The notes: generated by a model not told the origin, from the letters alone. 64,000 nucleotides of DNA from Stappia sp. WLB 29 (GCF_023507705.1 NZ_JALBGD010000005.1:117324-181323); one strand, 5' to 3'. Positions 18,223 through 27,890 are shown, numbered from the stretch's first letter. Numbers and translations: made by a program.

Positions 18223-18480
18223 GGTGTTGGCCTCCATGTTGAGCCTGTATTCGGCATGGCAGCTCTTGGTCTGTCCGTACCGGTGGAGGCGTCATGCCGT
18301 CCACGAGAGAAAAGGTGGCGCCCCATCTGGGCTCGTCCGCGTTGTGCGAAAGGTCTTTTCAGGGAGAAACAAAGGCGTAACAAAGATGTGTCCGGATTGT
18401 GAACCGCGGTGTCTTCTGGGAAACTGCGGGGTTCCAGCGCGTTGCTGAATATTGCTAGGTAGAAAAGACAGGGTCCCGCC
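18223..18480. other. Gap upstream of the EF-hand gene
   Basis: About 260 nt between the EF-hand start and the terminator of the next minus-strand gene. It must hold the EF-hand promoter, but I see no convincing -35/-10 pair, open frame or repeat. Confidence 0.4.
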
Positions 18481-18514
18481 GAAAGCAAACAGCCCCGGAG
18501 AAGCTCCGGGGCTG
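18481..18514 (-). terminator. Rho-independent terminator of the metallo-hydrolase gene
   Basis: A perfect 11-bp stem, CAGCCCCGGAG (18490-18500) with CTCCGGGGCTG (18504-18514). On the minus strand it is followed by TTTGCTTTC. It lies 38 nt beyond the stop at 18552. Confidence 0.88.
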
Positions 18515-18551
18515 CGGTCGCCTGGACGGCGAAATGCCGAAACCGGCTCGC

Positions 18552-19520
18552 TCAGAGCGCGAACTGATACGCGGCCGGGCTCCAGCGATAGCTCTCGCCG
18601 CTCGCCTGGATGTAGCCGAGCGCCGGGAAGGGCATGTGATAGCCGGTCACCGGCACCTTGTCGGTCGCCACCATGTCGAAGATGCGCTTGCGGGTCGCTG
18701 CGGCCTTTTCCTTGTCCATGTCGAAGCGGACATGCCAGTCGGGCCGCTGGATCGAGGCAACGAAATGGTTGGCGACGTCGCCCCAGATCAGCAGCCGCTT
18801 GCCGCCGCTCTCCACATGGAAGGACATGTGGCCGGGCGTGTGGCCCGAGGTGTCGATGCCGGTAATGCCGGAGACGACCTCGCCGCCGTCGCCGATGAAG
18901 GTCATCTTCTCGGCCAGCGGCGTGACGTTGGAGCGCACCAGCGTTGCGACGCGCTCGGTCGGGCCGGACATGCGCTCCTCGGCGGACCAGAAGTCGTACT
19001 CGGCCTGGCCGGCGACATAGCGGGCGTTCGGATAGGTCGGCGCGCCGCCGCTCATCAAGCCGCCGATATGGTCCGGATGCATGTGGGTCAGCACGACGAT
19101 GTCGATCTGCTCGGGCGTGTAGCCGGCCGCGGCAAGCTGGCTCGCCAGCGTGCCGGCATCGCCGCCAAGGCCGGTGTCGAACAGGATCAGCTGCGAACCG
19201 GTGTTGACGAGAACCGGCGTGAAGCCGTTGACCATCTTGTCGGACGGCAGGTTGTTGGCCTCCAGCAGCTCGGCGACGGGGCCGGCCTCCTGGTTCTCGC
19301 CGAAGATCGGATGCGGGCCGTCCATCGCGCGCGCGGCATCGAGAATGGTGGTGACCTCGAAATCGCCGAGCTTGATGCGGTTGAAGCTGGGGCTGGCGGC
19401 GCCGAGCATCGGGGCTTCCGCCCGCACGCGGGAGGCGCCGGAAACGACGGCCGGGGCGGCGATGGCGGTGACCGCCGCGCCGGTCAGCAGCGTCCTGCGG
19501 TTGAGGCTGAGTTCGATCAT
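18552..19520 (-). CDS. Exported MBL-fold metallo-hydrolase
   Basis: 322 residues. The N-terminus (SLNRRTLLTG followed by an Ala-rich hydrophobic segment) is a Tat signal. The metallo-beta-lactamase motif THMHPDH gives zinc ligands H146, H148, D150 and H151; GHTPGHMSFHV and the late GYHMPFPALGY supply the remaining ligands. It resembles quorum-quenching-lactonase or teichoic-like MBL hydrolases, but the substrate cannot be assigned. It lies 135 nt downstream of moaB on the same strand and has its own terminator. Confidence 0.87.
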   Translation of the reverse strand: MIELSLNRRTLLTGAAVTAIAAPAVVSGASRVRAEAPMLGAASPSFNRIKLGDFEVTTILDAARAMDGPHPIFGENQEAGPVAELLEANNLPSDKMVNGFTPVLVNTGSQLILFDTGLGGDAGTLASQLAAAGYTPEQIDIVVLTHMHPDHIGGLMSGGAPTYPNARYVAGQAEYDFWSAEERMSGPTERVATLVRSNVTPLAEKMTFIGDGGEVVSGITGIDTSGHTPGHMSFHVESGGKRLLIWGDVANHFVASIQRPDWHVRFDMDKEKAAATRKRIFDMVATDKVPVTGYHMPFPALGYIQASGESYRWSPAAYQFAL

Positions 19521-19655
19521 GTGCGTCTACCCTCCCTTTGGGATCAACAAAGCTGAGATCAAAAAGGCTCCGCTGCGGCACTTAGGCCCCGCCGGCACCA
19601 CGGGAAGCGGTGATCACGCATCCGTGAAGATACGGGCGGCGATACGCCTTCCCTC

Positions 19656-20213
19656 TCAGGCCTCCCGCAGCTTGCCGCGCTTAAGGTGCTCGTCGAGCCG
19701 GGGCATGATCTCCACGAAGTTGCAGGGCATGTGCCGGTAGTCGAGCTGCCACTTGAGAATGCCGTCCCAGGCATCCTTGCAGGCGCCGGGAGAGCCGGGA
19801 AGGACGAAGACATAGGTCGCGTCGATCACGCCGCCGGTCGCCCGCGACTGGATCGTCGAGGTGCCGATCTTGTCGTAGGAGATGCGGTGGAAGACCTCGG
19901 AAAAGCCGTCCATCTTCTTCTCGAACAGCGGCTCGATGGCCTCCGGCGTGACGTCGCGCCCGGTGAAGCCGGTGCCGCCGGTGGTGATCACCACGTCGAC
20001 ATCCGGTGAGGCGGTCCAGGCCTGCACCGCGGCGCGGATCTTCTCCACGTCGTCGGTGACGATGGCGCGGCCGGCAAGGCGGTGGCCGGCCTCCTCGATC
20101 CGGGCGACCAGCGTGCCGCCCGAGCGGTCCTCCTCCAGCGAGCGGGTGTCCGAGACGGTGAGCACGGCGATGTTGAGCGGAACGAAGGGGCGGCTGTCAT
20201 CAATGCGATGCAT
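19656..20213 (-). CDS. moaB: Molybdenum cofactor biosynthesis protein B
   Basis: 185-residue MoaB/Mog-type protein, which adenylylates molybdopterin before molybdate insertion. NIAVLTVSDTRSLEEDRSG at the N-terminus, TTGGTGFTGRDVTPEAI (substrate loop) and FVLPGSPGACKDAWDGIL are family signatures. The frame stays open far upstream, but MHRIDDSRPF is the natural N-terminus, with AGAGG upstream. No other moa genes are nearby. Confidence 0.92.
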   Translation of the reverse strand: MHRIDDSRPFVPLNIAVLTVSDTRSLEEDRSGGTLVARIEEAGHRLAGRAIVTDDVEKIRAAVQAWTASPDVDVVITTGGTGFTGRDVTPEAIEPLFEKKMDGFSEVFHRISYDKIGTSTIQSRATGGVIDATYVFVLPGSPGACKDAWDGILKWQLDYRHMPCNFVEIMPRLDEHLKRGKLREA

Positions 20214-20330
20214 CGGCGTAATGATCCTCTTGCGGCCTGACGGCGGGTAGCATTTGCCCGAGAGGATAGGGCGGGTCACACTCGGGCGCCAGCCATGGGC
20301 GAGGGTGGCCGAAGGGGCAAGGAGCGGACG

Positions 20331-21011
20331 ATGGACTGGAGCGCACCGATCGATGCCTATTGCGAGCGGCTGGGGCCGCAGTTCTGGGCCGAGCCGGTCA
20401 ATGCCGTCACCAACGGGGCCTTCCTTCTCGCGGCCTTCGCCGCCTGGATGCTGTGGCGCCGGCAGGCGCGGGGCGATGCCGGCGCCTTGTTCCTGATCGT
20501 CGTGGTGGCCTGCGTCGGCATCGGCTCGTTCCTGTTCCACACCTTCGCCACCCGCTGGTCGGCGCTGGCGGACGTGGTGCCGATCGCGGTGTTCATCTAC
20601 TCGTATTTCCTGCTGGCGATGCGGCGCATCCTGCAGCTCGGCTGGGGCTGGTCCATCGGCGCGACGCTCGCCTTCCTTGCCGCAAGCTATGGCGTGGCGC
20701 CGATGCTTTCCGGGATCCTGGGATCCTCCGCCGGCTATGTACCGGCGGCGCTTGCCATTTTCGGCGTTGCCGCCGTTGCCGCGCGGCGCTGTCCGCCCGC
20801 CAGCGCGCCGCTGGCGCTGACCGGTGCGGTTTTCGTGATTTCGCTTGCTTTCAGAACGAGTGATATCCCATTTTGCCCGTCTTTCCCTTTGGGAACGCAT
20901 TTCGTATGGCATTGCCTGAACGCGCTGGTCCTGTACCTGCTGATTCGCGTCCTTGTCCTGGTATCGCCGGTCGCCCGGTCCGGAAACCTGACAGGCGCGA
21001 CCGGCACCTGA
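20331..21011 (+). CDS. Ceramidase-like (CREST superfamily) membrane protein
   Basis: 226 residues with about seven hydrophobic helices. The metal-hydrolase signature of the alkaline ceramidase/CREST superfamily is visible: EPVNAVTN near the N-terminus, GIGSFLFHTFATRWSALADVVPI (His, Ser, Asp), and a C-terminal GTHFVWHCLNA with HxxxH. A membrane amidohydrolase activity on a lipid is inferred; the substrate is unknown. AAGGAG 7 nt before ATG 20331 fixes the start. It is divergent from moaB. Confidence 0.75.
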   Translation: MDWSAPIDAYCERLGPQFWAEPVNAVTNGAFLLAAFAAWMLWRRQARGDAGALFLIVVVACVGIGSFLFHTFATRWSALADVVPIAVFIYSYFLLAMRRILQLGWGWSIGATLAFLAASYGVAPMLSGILGSSAGYVPAALAIFGVAAVAARRCPPASAPLALTGAVFVISLAFRTSDIPFCPSFPLGTHFVWHCLNALVLYLLIRVLVLVSPVARSGNLTGATGT

Positions 21012-21069
21012 CCTCAAGGTTTCAGGATGTGCCAGCGGCCCACTGCCCGCCAGCCTCGAGTGAATCGCG

Positions 21070-23373
21070 ATGACCGACAAAAAGTCCGAGAACCAGCCCG
21101 TGAACGATCTCGACGAGGCTGCGCTCTACTACCACCGGCATCCGCGCCCGGGTAAGCTCGAGATCCAGGCGACCAAGCCGCTCGGAAACCAGCGCGACCT
21201 GGCACTCGCCTATTCGCCCGGCGTGGCGGCGCCCTGCCTGGAGATCGCCCGCGATCCGTCGCTCGCCGCCGAATACACCGCGCGCGCAAACCTCGTCGGC
21301 GTCGTCTCCAACGGCACGGCCGTGCTCGGGCTCGGCAATATCGGCCCGCTCGCGTCCAAGCCGGTGATGGAAGGCAAGGCCGTTCTCTTCAAGAAGTTTG
21401 CCGGCATCGATGTCTTCGACATCGAGGTGAACGAACTCGACGTCGACAAGTTCGTCGACGCGGTCGCCGTGCTCGAGCCGACCTTCGGCGGCATCAACCT
21501 GGAGGACATCAAGGCTCCCGAATGCTTCATGATCGAGCGCGCCCTGCGCGAGCGGATGAACATTCCCGTCTTCCATGACGACCAGCACGGCACGGCGATC
21601 ATCGTCGCCGCCGCGGTGAAGAACGCGCTGGAACTGGCCGGCAAGGACATCGCGGCGGTGAAGATCGTCGCCTCCGGCGCGGGCGCGGCGGCGCTTGCCT
21701 GCCTCAACCTGCTGGTGTCCCTGGGCGCCTCGCGGGACAACATCTTCGTCAGCGACATCGAGGGCGTCGTCTACAAGGGCCGCGAGACCCTGATGGACGA
21801 ATGGAAGTCGATCTTCGCGCAGGAGACGGATGCGCGCACGCTGGCCGAGGTCATTCCCGGCGCGGACGTGTTCCTCGGCCTTTCGGCCGCCGGCGTGCTG
21901 AAGCCGGAGATGGTCGCGGCGATGGCGGAAAAGCCGCTGATCCTGGCGCTCGCCAACCCCAAGCCCGAGATCATGCCGGAAGCGGCACTCGCCGTGCGCA
22001 ACGACGTGATGATGTGCACCGGCCGGTCGGACTATCCGAACCAGGTGAACAACGTCCTGTGCTTCCCCTACATCTTCCGCGGTGCGCTGGACGTGGGCGC
22101 GACCACGATCAACGAGGAGATGAAGCTCGCCGCCGTGGCCGCCATCGCCGAACTGGCGCGCGAGGAGCCGTCGGAAGTGGCGGCGCGCGCCTATGGCGGG
22201 GTGACCGAGACCTTCGGGCCGAAATACCTGATCCCTTCTCCCTTCGACCAGCGCCTGATCCTGCGCATCGCCCCGGCGGTTGCCCGCGCGGCGATGGAGA
22301 CCGGCGTCGCGGTGCGGCCCATCGACGACTTCGACGCCTATCACGACCGGCTGAACCGCTTCGTCTTCCGCTCCGGCATGATCATGAAGCCGATCATCGC
22401 CGCCGCCCGCTCCAGCGAGACGCGGATCATCTATTCCAACGGCGAGGACGAGCGCGTGCTGCGCGCGGCGCAGGTGCTGCTTGAGGACCGGCTGGCACGC
22501 CCGATCCTGATCGGCCGTCCCTCGGTGATCGAGAGCCGCTGCGAGCGCTTCGGCCTCAAGATCCGCCCGGGCCGCGATTTCGAATTCATCAACCCGGAAG
22601 ACGACCCGCGCTACCGCGACTATGTCGACACCCTGTTCTCGCTGGTCGGCCGGCGCGGCGTGACGCCGGAAGCGGCCCGCACCATGGTGCGCTCCAACAC
22701 CACGGTGATCGGCGCGCTGGCCCTGCACCGCGGCGAGGCGGACGCGCTGATCTGCGGCCTTGAGGGGCGCTACTCCAAGCACCTGGCCGACGTGCGCGGC
22801 ATCATCGGCAACGCGCCGGGCGTGCAGGACTTCTCGGCGCTGTCGCTTCTGATCAATTCGAACGGCGCGACCTTCTTCACCGATACCTATGTCACCATCG
22901 ATCCCTCCGCTCGCGAGATCGCCGAGACGACGATGTTGGCGGCCGAGGAAATCCGCCGCTTCGGCATCACGCCGCGCGCCGCGCTCCTGTCCGCCTCGAA
23001 TTTCGGCTCGCGCGACATGGCCTCGGCCGACAAGATGCGCGCCGCCCTGGAACTGCTGAAGGACATGGCGCCGGACCTCGAGGTCGACGGCGAGATGCAT
23101 GGCGACAGCGCACTGTCGCTCGCCATGCGCGGCCGGGTGATGCCGGATTCGCGCCTGACGGGAGAGGCGAACCTGCTGGTCTTCCCCTCGCTGGATGCCG
23201 CCAACATCGCGCTCAACCTGGTGAAGGTGATGACCGACAGCCTGCATGTCGGCCCGATCCTGCTGGGCACCGCAAAGCCGGTGCATATCCTGACGCCTTC
23301 GGTCACCTCGCGCGGCGTCGTCAACATGTCTGCCTTCGCCGCGGTGGAGGCGCAGACGCGAAATCGCGCCTGA
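21070..23373 (+). CDS. maeB: NADP-dependent malic enzyme with phosphotransacetylase-like domain
   Basis: 767-residue MaeB-type enzyme: malate + NADP+ to pyruvate, CO2 and NADPH. The malic domain (1-~430) has [27 protein letters not shown], the divalent-metal segment [16 protein letters not shown] and the dinucleotide site [12 protein letters not shown]. Residues ~440-767 form a phosphate acetyltransferase-like domain that in this family has a regulatory role and not PTA activity. The gene appears to be monocistronic. Confidence 0.95.
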   Translation: MTDKKSENQPVNDLDEAALYYHRHPRPGKLEIQATKPLGNQRDLALAYSPGVAAPCLEIARDPSLAAEYTARANLVGVVSNGTAVLGLGNIGPLASKPVMEGKAVLFKKFAGIDVFDIEVNELDVDKFVDAVAVLEPTFGGINLEDIKAPECFMIERALRERMNIPVFHDDQHGTAIIVAAAVKNALELAGKDIAAVKIVASGAGAAALACLNLLVSLGASRDNIFVSDIEGVVYKGRETLMDEWKSIFAQETDARTLAEVIPGADVFLGLSAAGVLKPEMVAAMAEKPLILALANPKPEIMPEAALAVRNDVMMCTGRSDYPNQVNNVLCFPYIFRGALDVGATTINEEMKLAAVAAIAELAREEPSEVAARAYGGVTETFGPKYLIPSPFDQRLILRIAPAVARAAMETGVAVRPIDDFDAYHDRLNRFVFRSGMIMKPIIAAARSSETRIIYSNGEDERVLRAAQVLLEDRLARPILIGRPSVIESRCERFGLKIRPGRDFEFINPEDDPRYRDYVDTLFSLVGRRGVTPEAARTMVRSNTTVIGALALHRGEADALICGLEGRYSKHLADVRGIIGNAPGVQDFSALSLLINSNGATFFTDTYVTIDPSAREIAETTMLAAEEIRRFGITPRAALLSASNFGSRDMASADKMRAALELLKDMAPDLEVDGEMHGDSALSLAMRGRVMPDSRLTGEANLLVFPSLDAANIALNLVKVMTDSLHVGPILLGTAKPVHILTPSVTSRGVVNMSAFAAVEAQTRNRA

Positions 23374-23485
23374 GGGTGCGATTTTCTTTGCCGGCTACGT
23401 CTTGATCGTGTTGAGTTCCGTCATGAAAGCTTCGTCCGCCTGATGCAACCTGCAAGGCCGGACGCGGCACGGCAGGATGGACGGA

Positions 23486-24043
23486 ATGGCACACTTCCTC
23501 GTGGTCTATGCCACGACAGAGGGACAGACACGCAAGATCTCGGAGAAGGTGGCCGGCCGGCTCAAGGCCGCTGGCCATAGCGTGACGCTGGTCGATGCCA
23601 GGGCCGCCGCCACGCTGGAGTTGGGGTCCTTCGATGCGGCGGTGCTTGCCGCCTCGCTGCATGTCGGCCGCCACCAGCCCGAAATGCTCGACTTCATCCG
23701 CCGGCAGCGGACGCGGCTGGAGCGGGTGCAGACCGCCTTCATCTCCGTCAGCCTGTCGGCCTCTTCCACTGATGCGCAGGATATCGCCAATGCCCGCGAG
23801 GCGGCGGAAGCGATGTTCGACGAACTCGACTGGGAGCCGTCGCATCTCCACCTGGCGGCCGGCGCCGTTCACGACGGGCGACTGGGCTTCTTCAAGCGCT
23901 GGGTGATCCACCGCATCCTGAGGCAGAAGGGCGTGGAGATGGACCCGTCCGGCGACATGGAATTCACCGACTGGCCGGCGCTGGAGCGGTTCGTCGACGG
24001 GTTCGTCGAGGAGGTGCTTGCGGCGGGCGAGGAGTTCGCCTGA
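23486..24043 (+). CDS. Flavodoxin-fold protein, HemG-like
   Basis: 185 residues. The N-terminal FMN-phosphate loop HFLVVYATTEGQTRKISEKVA is flavodoxin-like. The overall length and the C-terminal DGRLGFFKRWVIHRILRQKG segment resemble menaquinone-dependent protoporphyrinogen IX dehydrogenase (HemG). The assignment as PPO is inference; alphaproteobacteria often use HemJ instead, so another flavin reductase role is possible. Start ATG 23486 is preferred over ATG 23477. Confidence 0.7.
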   Translation: MAHFLVVYATTEGQTRKISEKVAGRLKAAGHSVTLVDARAAATLELGSFDAAVLAASLHVGRHQPEMLDFIRRQRTRLERVQTAFISVSLSASSTDAQDIANAREAAEAMFDELDWEPSHLHLAAGAVHDGRLGFFKRWVIHRILRQKGVEMDPSGDMEFTDWPALERFVDGFVEEVLAAGEEFA

Positions 24044-24079
24044 CGGCGTCCCCCTGCCTGCGCCAGGTCTCGAGCGGGC

Positions 24080-25759
24080 TTACATGTTCGGGTAGTTCGG
24101 GCCGCCTGCGCCTTCCGGCACCGTCCAGGTGATGTTCTGGTTCGGGTCCTTGATGTCGCAGGTCTTGCAGTGCACGCAGTTCTGCGCGTTGATCTGGAAG
24201 CGCGGGGCGTCCTCGCCTTCCTCGATCCACTCGTAGACGCCGGCCGGGCAATAGCGGTTCGATGGGCCGGCATAGACATCGTGCTCGGATGCCTTCTGCA
24301 GCGCCATGTCCTTCACCTTCAGGTGGATCGGCTGGTCTTCCTCGTGGTTGGTGTTCGACAGGAACACCGAGGAGAGCTTGTCGAAGGACACCTTCCCGTC
24401 CGGCTTGGGATAGGCGATGGGGCTGTGCTTGGCGGCCGGCTCCAGGCTCTCCGAATCCCGCTTGCCGTGCGAGACGGTGCCGAAGAAGGAGAAGCCGAAG
24501 AGCTCGTTCGTCCACATGTCGAGGCCGCCGAGCACGGTGCCGAGCAGCGTGCCGTAGCGCGACAGCAGCGGCTTGACGTTGCGGACCTTCTTCAGGTCCT
24601 TGCCGATCTCGCTTTCGCGCCAGGCCGTGTCGTAGCCCGCAAGCTCGGCATTCGCCTCGCCGCGGCCGAGCGCGGCCATGACTTCCTCCGCCGCCAGCAT
24701 GCCGGACAGCATGGCGTTGTGCGAGCCCTTGATGCGCGGCACGTTGACGAAGCCGGCGGAGCAGCCGATCAGCAGGCCGCCGGGGAAGGAGAGCTTGGGC
24801 ACCGACTGGAAGCCGCCCTCCGTGATGGCGCGGGCGCCATAGGAGATGCGCTTGCCGCCCTCGAAGGTCTCGCGGATCGCCGGATGGGTCTTGAACCGCT
24901 GGAACTCCTCGAACGGGGCGAGGTAGGGGTTCTTGTAGTTGAGGTGGACGACGAAGCCGACCGCGACCTGGTTGTCCTCCAGGTGATAGAGGAACGAGCC
25001 GCCGCCGGTCCGGTTGTCGAGCGGCCAGCCGAAGCTGTGCTGCACGAGGCCCGGGCGGTGCTTCGACGGGTCGACCTGCCACAGCTCCTTGATGCCAATG
25101 CCGAACTTCGGCACGTCGGACTTCGCATCGAGATCGAAGCGGGCGATGAGCTCCTTGGCGAGCGATCCGCGCACGCCCTCGGCGATGAGCACATACTTGC
25201 CGCGCAGCTCCATGCCGCGGGTGAAATTGGCGTTGGGCTTGCCGTCGCGGCCGATGCCCATGTCGCCGGTGGCGACACCGACCACGGCGCCGGCGTCGTC
25301 GTAGAGCACTTCGGCGGCGGCAAAGCCGGGATAGATCTCGACGCCGAGCGCCTCGGCCTTTTCGGCCAGCCAGCGGCAGACATTGCCGAGCGAGACGATG
25401 TAGTTGCCGTGATTGTTCATCAGGGACGGCATCATGATGTTCGGCAGCCGCATGGAGCCTGCAGGCCCCAGCACCAGGAAGTGGTCGGCGGTCACCGGCG
25501 TCTTGAACGGTGTGTCCGCCTCCTCGCGCCAGCCCGGCAGCAGCTTGTCGACGCCGATGGGATCCACCACCGCGCCCGACAGGATGTGGGCGCCGACCTC
25601 GGAGCCTTTTTCCAGCACGACGACGGAGAGATCCTCGCCCTTCTCCTCGGCGATCTGCTTGAGCCTGATGGCCGCCGACAGCCCCGCCGGTCCCGCCCCG
25701 ACGATGACGACGTCGAACTCCATGCTTTCGCGTTCGCCAAGCGTCTCCGTGTCGCTCAT
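24080..25759 (-). CDS. Electron transfer flavoprotein-ubiquinone oxidoreductase
   Basis: 559 residues. Passes electrons from ETF (fatty acid and branched-chain amino acid oxidation) to ubiquinone at the membrane. The N-terminal FAD site is DVVIVGAGPAGLSAAIRL. The ubiquinone and membrane-surface region is in the middle. The C-terminal [4Fe-4S] domain has cysteines in RYCPAGVYEW and NCVHCKTCDIKDP. GGGAGAGAGG lies just before ATG 25759. It is convergent with the flavodoxin gene. An ACGT-type palindrome lies about 100 nt upstream. Confidence 0.95.
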   Translation of the reverse strand: MSDTETLGERESMEFDVVIVGAGPAGLSAAIRLKQIAEEKGEDLSVVVLEKGSEVGAHILSGAVVDPIGVDKLLPGWREEADTPFKTPVTADHFLVLGPAGSMRLPNIMMPSLMNNHGNYIVSLGNVCRWLAEKAEALGVEIYPGFAAAEVLYDDAGAVVGVATGDMGIGRDGKPNANFTRGMELRGKYVLIAEGVRGSLAKELIARFDLDAKSDVPKFGIGIKELWQVDPSKHRPGLVQHSFGWPLDNRTGGGSFLYHLEDNQVAVGFVVHLNYKNPYLAPFEEFQRFKTHPAIRETFEGGKRISYGARAITEGGFQSVPKLSFPGGLLIGCSAGFVNVPRIKGSHNAMLSGMLAAEEVMAALGRGEANAELAGYDTAWRESEIGKDLKKVRNVKPLLSRYGTLLGTVLGGLDMWTNELFGFSFFGTVSHGKRDSESLEPAAKHSPIAYPKPDGKVSFDKLSSVFLSNTNHEEDQPIHLKVKDMALQKASEHDVYAGPSNRYCPAGVYEWIEEGEDAPRFQINAQNCVHCKTCDIKDPNQNITWTVPEGAGGPNYPNM

Positions 25760-25856
25760 GCCTCTCTCCCTCTCGTGCCGCGTGCCTCGGTCTAAGGGTT
25801 TCTGTTTAGTGCAGCGCGAAAGAGGCCGCAATGTCGATAAACCGATGGCAGTTATA

Positions 25857-25870
25857 TGACGTTTACGTAA
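25857..25870. promoter_or_regulatory. ACGT-NN-ACGT palindrome upstream of ETF-QO
   Basis: The box TGACGTTTACGTAA reads TTACGTAAACGTCA on the ETF-QO strand, two ACGT words separated by two bases. It lies about 100 nt before the ETF-QO start, in the gap shared with the divergent UDG gene. It looks like the operator of a MerR-type catabolic regulator such as LiuR. That assignment is inference, and no such regulator is in the window. Confidence 0.4.
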
Positions 25871-25949
25871 GAGTAATATTCGAAACCCTTTGCCGGACGT
25901 CAAGGTCGGGGCAATTGCGCTTGCCCCGGCGATGCGGCACAACAGCTCC

Positions 25950-26936
25950 ATGGAACCCGCAGACCCGACCGACCAGATGCCAGACGAGCGTCCGTCCGCG
26001 ACGCAGCTCGAGGGCGAGCGCAAGGTGTCTTCGGCGATCGAGGCGCTGCTCGATTTCTACATCTCTGCCGGCGCCGACGGCTGGCTGGAGCTGGACCCGG
26101 CTGATGCCTTCGCCCTGTCCGAGGCGCCGCGCCCGGCCGCACAGGCGCAAGCCACGCGCATGGCGCCGGCCGGATTGCAATCTGCGGCACCTGCCGCGCC
26201 GGCACGGCAGATGCCGCCCCACTCTCAGCAACCGAGATCTGCCCCGCCGATGCAGGCGTCGCCTTCTCCTGCACAAGCTGCGATGGCGGGCGGTGCGGCG
26301 GTCGTGCCGGGCGACGAGGTGGTGGTTGCCGCCCGCGAGGCCGCCCGCACGGCAGCGACCCTGGACGAGCTGCGCGAGGTACTGACCCGCTTCGACGGCT
26401 GCAACCTGAAGCTTACCGCCAAGTCGCTCGTCTTCGCCGACGGACCGGCGGATGCGAAGGTCATGTTCGTCGGCGAGGCGCCGGGCCGGGAGGAGGACGC
26501 GCGCGGGTTGCCCTTCGTCGGCCGCTCGGGGCAGCTTCTCGACCGGATGCTGGAGGCCATCGGCCTGGCGCGCGGCGAGGTCTACATCACCAATGTCGTG
26601 CCGTGGCGCCCGCCGGGCAATCGCACCCCGAGCCCGCAGGAAACCGAGATCTGCAAGCCCTTCGTGCTGCGCCAGATCGAGCTGGTGCGGCCGAAGGTGC
26701 TGGTGTTCCTGGGCGGGGCTTCGGCCAAGGCGCTGACCGGCGTGCAGGACGGCATCCTGCGGCTGCGCGGGCGCTGGCTGGAGCTGCCGCTGGGGCCGGC
26801 CGCGCAAGGGGCGACCATCCGCGCGATGGCGACGCTCCACCCGGCCTACCTGCTGCGCAGCCCGGTGCAGAAGCGCTATGCCTGGCGCGACTTCCTGGCC
26901 ATCAAGGCGGCGCTGGACGAGGCTTCGGGCGGCTGA
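25950..26936 (+). CDS. Family-4-like uracil-DNA glycosylase lacking two Fe-S cysteines
   Basis: 328 residues from this ATG; ATG 25935 is also possible and neither has a good ribosome site. A Pro/Ala/Gln-rich N-terminal linker (about 55-115) precedes the glycosylase domain. Motif A is GEAPGREED (175-183), PFVGRSGQLLDRML follows, and motif B is HPAYLLRSP. Canonical family 4 enzymes ligate [4Fe-4S] with CxxC near the domain start, a Cys before RPPxNR, and a later Cys. Here the first is FDGC (only C151), the third is W219 (VVPWRPPGNR), and C235 remains. So the domain is present but the cluster is probably absent. The protease gene follows 86 nt downstream. Confidence 0.85.
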   Translation: MEPADPTDQMPDERPSATQLEGERKVSSAIEALLDFYISAGADGWLELDPADAFALSEAPRPAAQAQATRMAPAGLQSAAPAAPARQMPPHSQQPRSAPPMQASPSPAQAAMAGGAAVVPGDEVVVAAREAARTAATLDELREVLTRFDGCNLKLTAKSLVFADGPADAKVMFVGEAPGREEDARGLPFVGRSGQLLDRMLEAIGLARGEVYITNVVPWRPPGNRTPSPQETEICKPFVLRQIELVRPKVLVFLGGASAKALTGVQDGILRLRGRWLELPLGPAAQGATIRAMATLHPAYLLRSPVQKRYAWRDFLAIKAALDEASGG

Positions 26937-27022
26937 GACGGCTCTTTTATCGCCGCATCGCAGACCTATATGCCGAAGACACAGGTATTTCAGTCAGACC
27001 ACTTCGAGCCCGAGGACACCCC

Positions 27023-27874
27023 TTGTTCGACAGCCTTCGCAAGCGCCTTCCCGGAAAATGGGGCGATGTCCCGGCCACCGTCCCGGTGGTGCGTCTTCAA
27101 GGAACGATCGGGATGGCCTCGCCTCTGCGGCCCGGCCTGTCGCTGGCCACCGTCGCGCCGCTGCTCGACAAGGCCTTCTCCTTCGACGGGCCGGCGGTGG
27201 CGCTGATCGTCAACTCGCCCGGCGGCTCGCCGGTCCAGTCGCGGCTGATCCACGACCGCATCCGCCAACTCGCGGGCGAGAAGAAGAAGGACGTTCTCGT
27301 CTTCGTGGAGGATGTGGCGGCATCGGGCGGCTACATGCTGGCGCTTGCCGGCGACGAAATCGTCGCCGACGAGAACTCCATCGTCGGCTCCATCGGCGTG
27401 GTTTCCGCCGGCTTCGGCTTCTCTGAGGCGATTTCGAAGCTCGGCATCGAGCGCCGGGTGCATACGGCCGGGGAGAGCAAGGCGATCCTCGATCCGTTCC
27501 GCCCGGAGCGAGAGGAGGACGTGCTGCACCTCAAAGCGTTGCAGCAGGAGGTGCACGAAAGCTTCATCGCCCTGGTGCGCCGTCGCCGCGGCGACGTCCT
27601 GTCCGATGCGCCCGACCTGTTCTCGGGTCTGTTTTGGACCGGGACCACGTCGCGCGATCTTGGCCTGATCGACCGGATCGGCGATATTCGCTCGACGTTG
27701 CGCGAGCGCTTCGGCGACAAGGTGAGAATGCGCCTGGTCGGCGGGCCGCGTTCGCTGTTCGCACGCCGCCAGGGCGTGGGGGTGGAGATCGGTGCCGGCC
27801 TGACGCAAGGCTGGGCGGACGAGGCGATCGGAGCGCTGGAGCAGCGTGCGCTCTGGGCCCGCTACGGACTGTGA
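27023..27874 (+). CDS. sppA: S49 family serine peptidase (short SppA type)
   Basis: 283 residues starting at TTG, with GAGGA at 27012-27016; an upstream extension of the frame runs through UDG-overlapping sequence and is not used. The Ser/Lys dyad is visible: nucleophile S101 in DVAASGGYML and Lys153 in AGESKAILDPFRP. NSPGGSP and the VGSIGVV strand are typical. Single-domain SppA proteins degrade signal peptides or act on membrane proteins, but no signal peptide or transmembrane helix is seen at this N-terminus. A small membrane protein gene follows after 16 nt. Confidence 0.87.
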   Translation: MFDSLRKRLPGKWGDVPATVPVVRLQGTIGMASPLRPGLSLATVAPLLDKAFSFDGPAVALIVNSPGGSPVQSRLIHDRIRQLAGEKKKDVLVFVEDVAASGGYMLALAGDEIVADENSIVGSIGVVSAGFGFSEAISKLGIERRVHTAGESKAILDPFRPEREEDVLHLKALQQEVHESFIALVRRRRGDVLSDAPDLFSGLFWTGTTSRDLGLIDRIGDIRSTLRERFGDKVRMRLVGGPRSLFARRQGVGVEIGAGLTQGWADEAIGALEQRALWARYGL

Positions 27875-27890
27875 GGATCGGGAGGACGGC

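Noticed and set aside
20214..21080. Open frame extending the MoaB reading frame about 290 residues upstream
   Set aside because: The extension is opposite the ceramidase-like gene and is low-complexity. MoaB itself starts at 20213 with its normal N-terminus.
26603..27022. N-terminal extension of the S49 peptidase frame
   Set aside because: It overlaps the UDG coding sequence in another frame and has Arg/Ala/Gly-rich nonsense composition. TTG 27023 with GAGGA is a better start.
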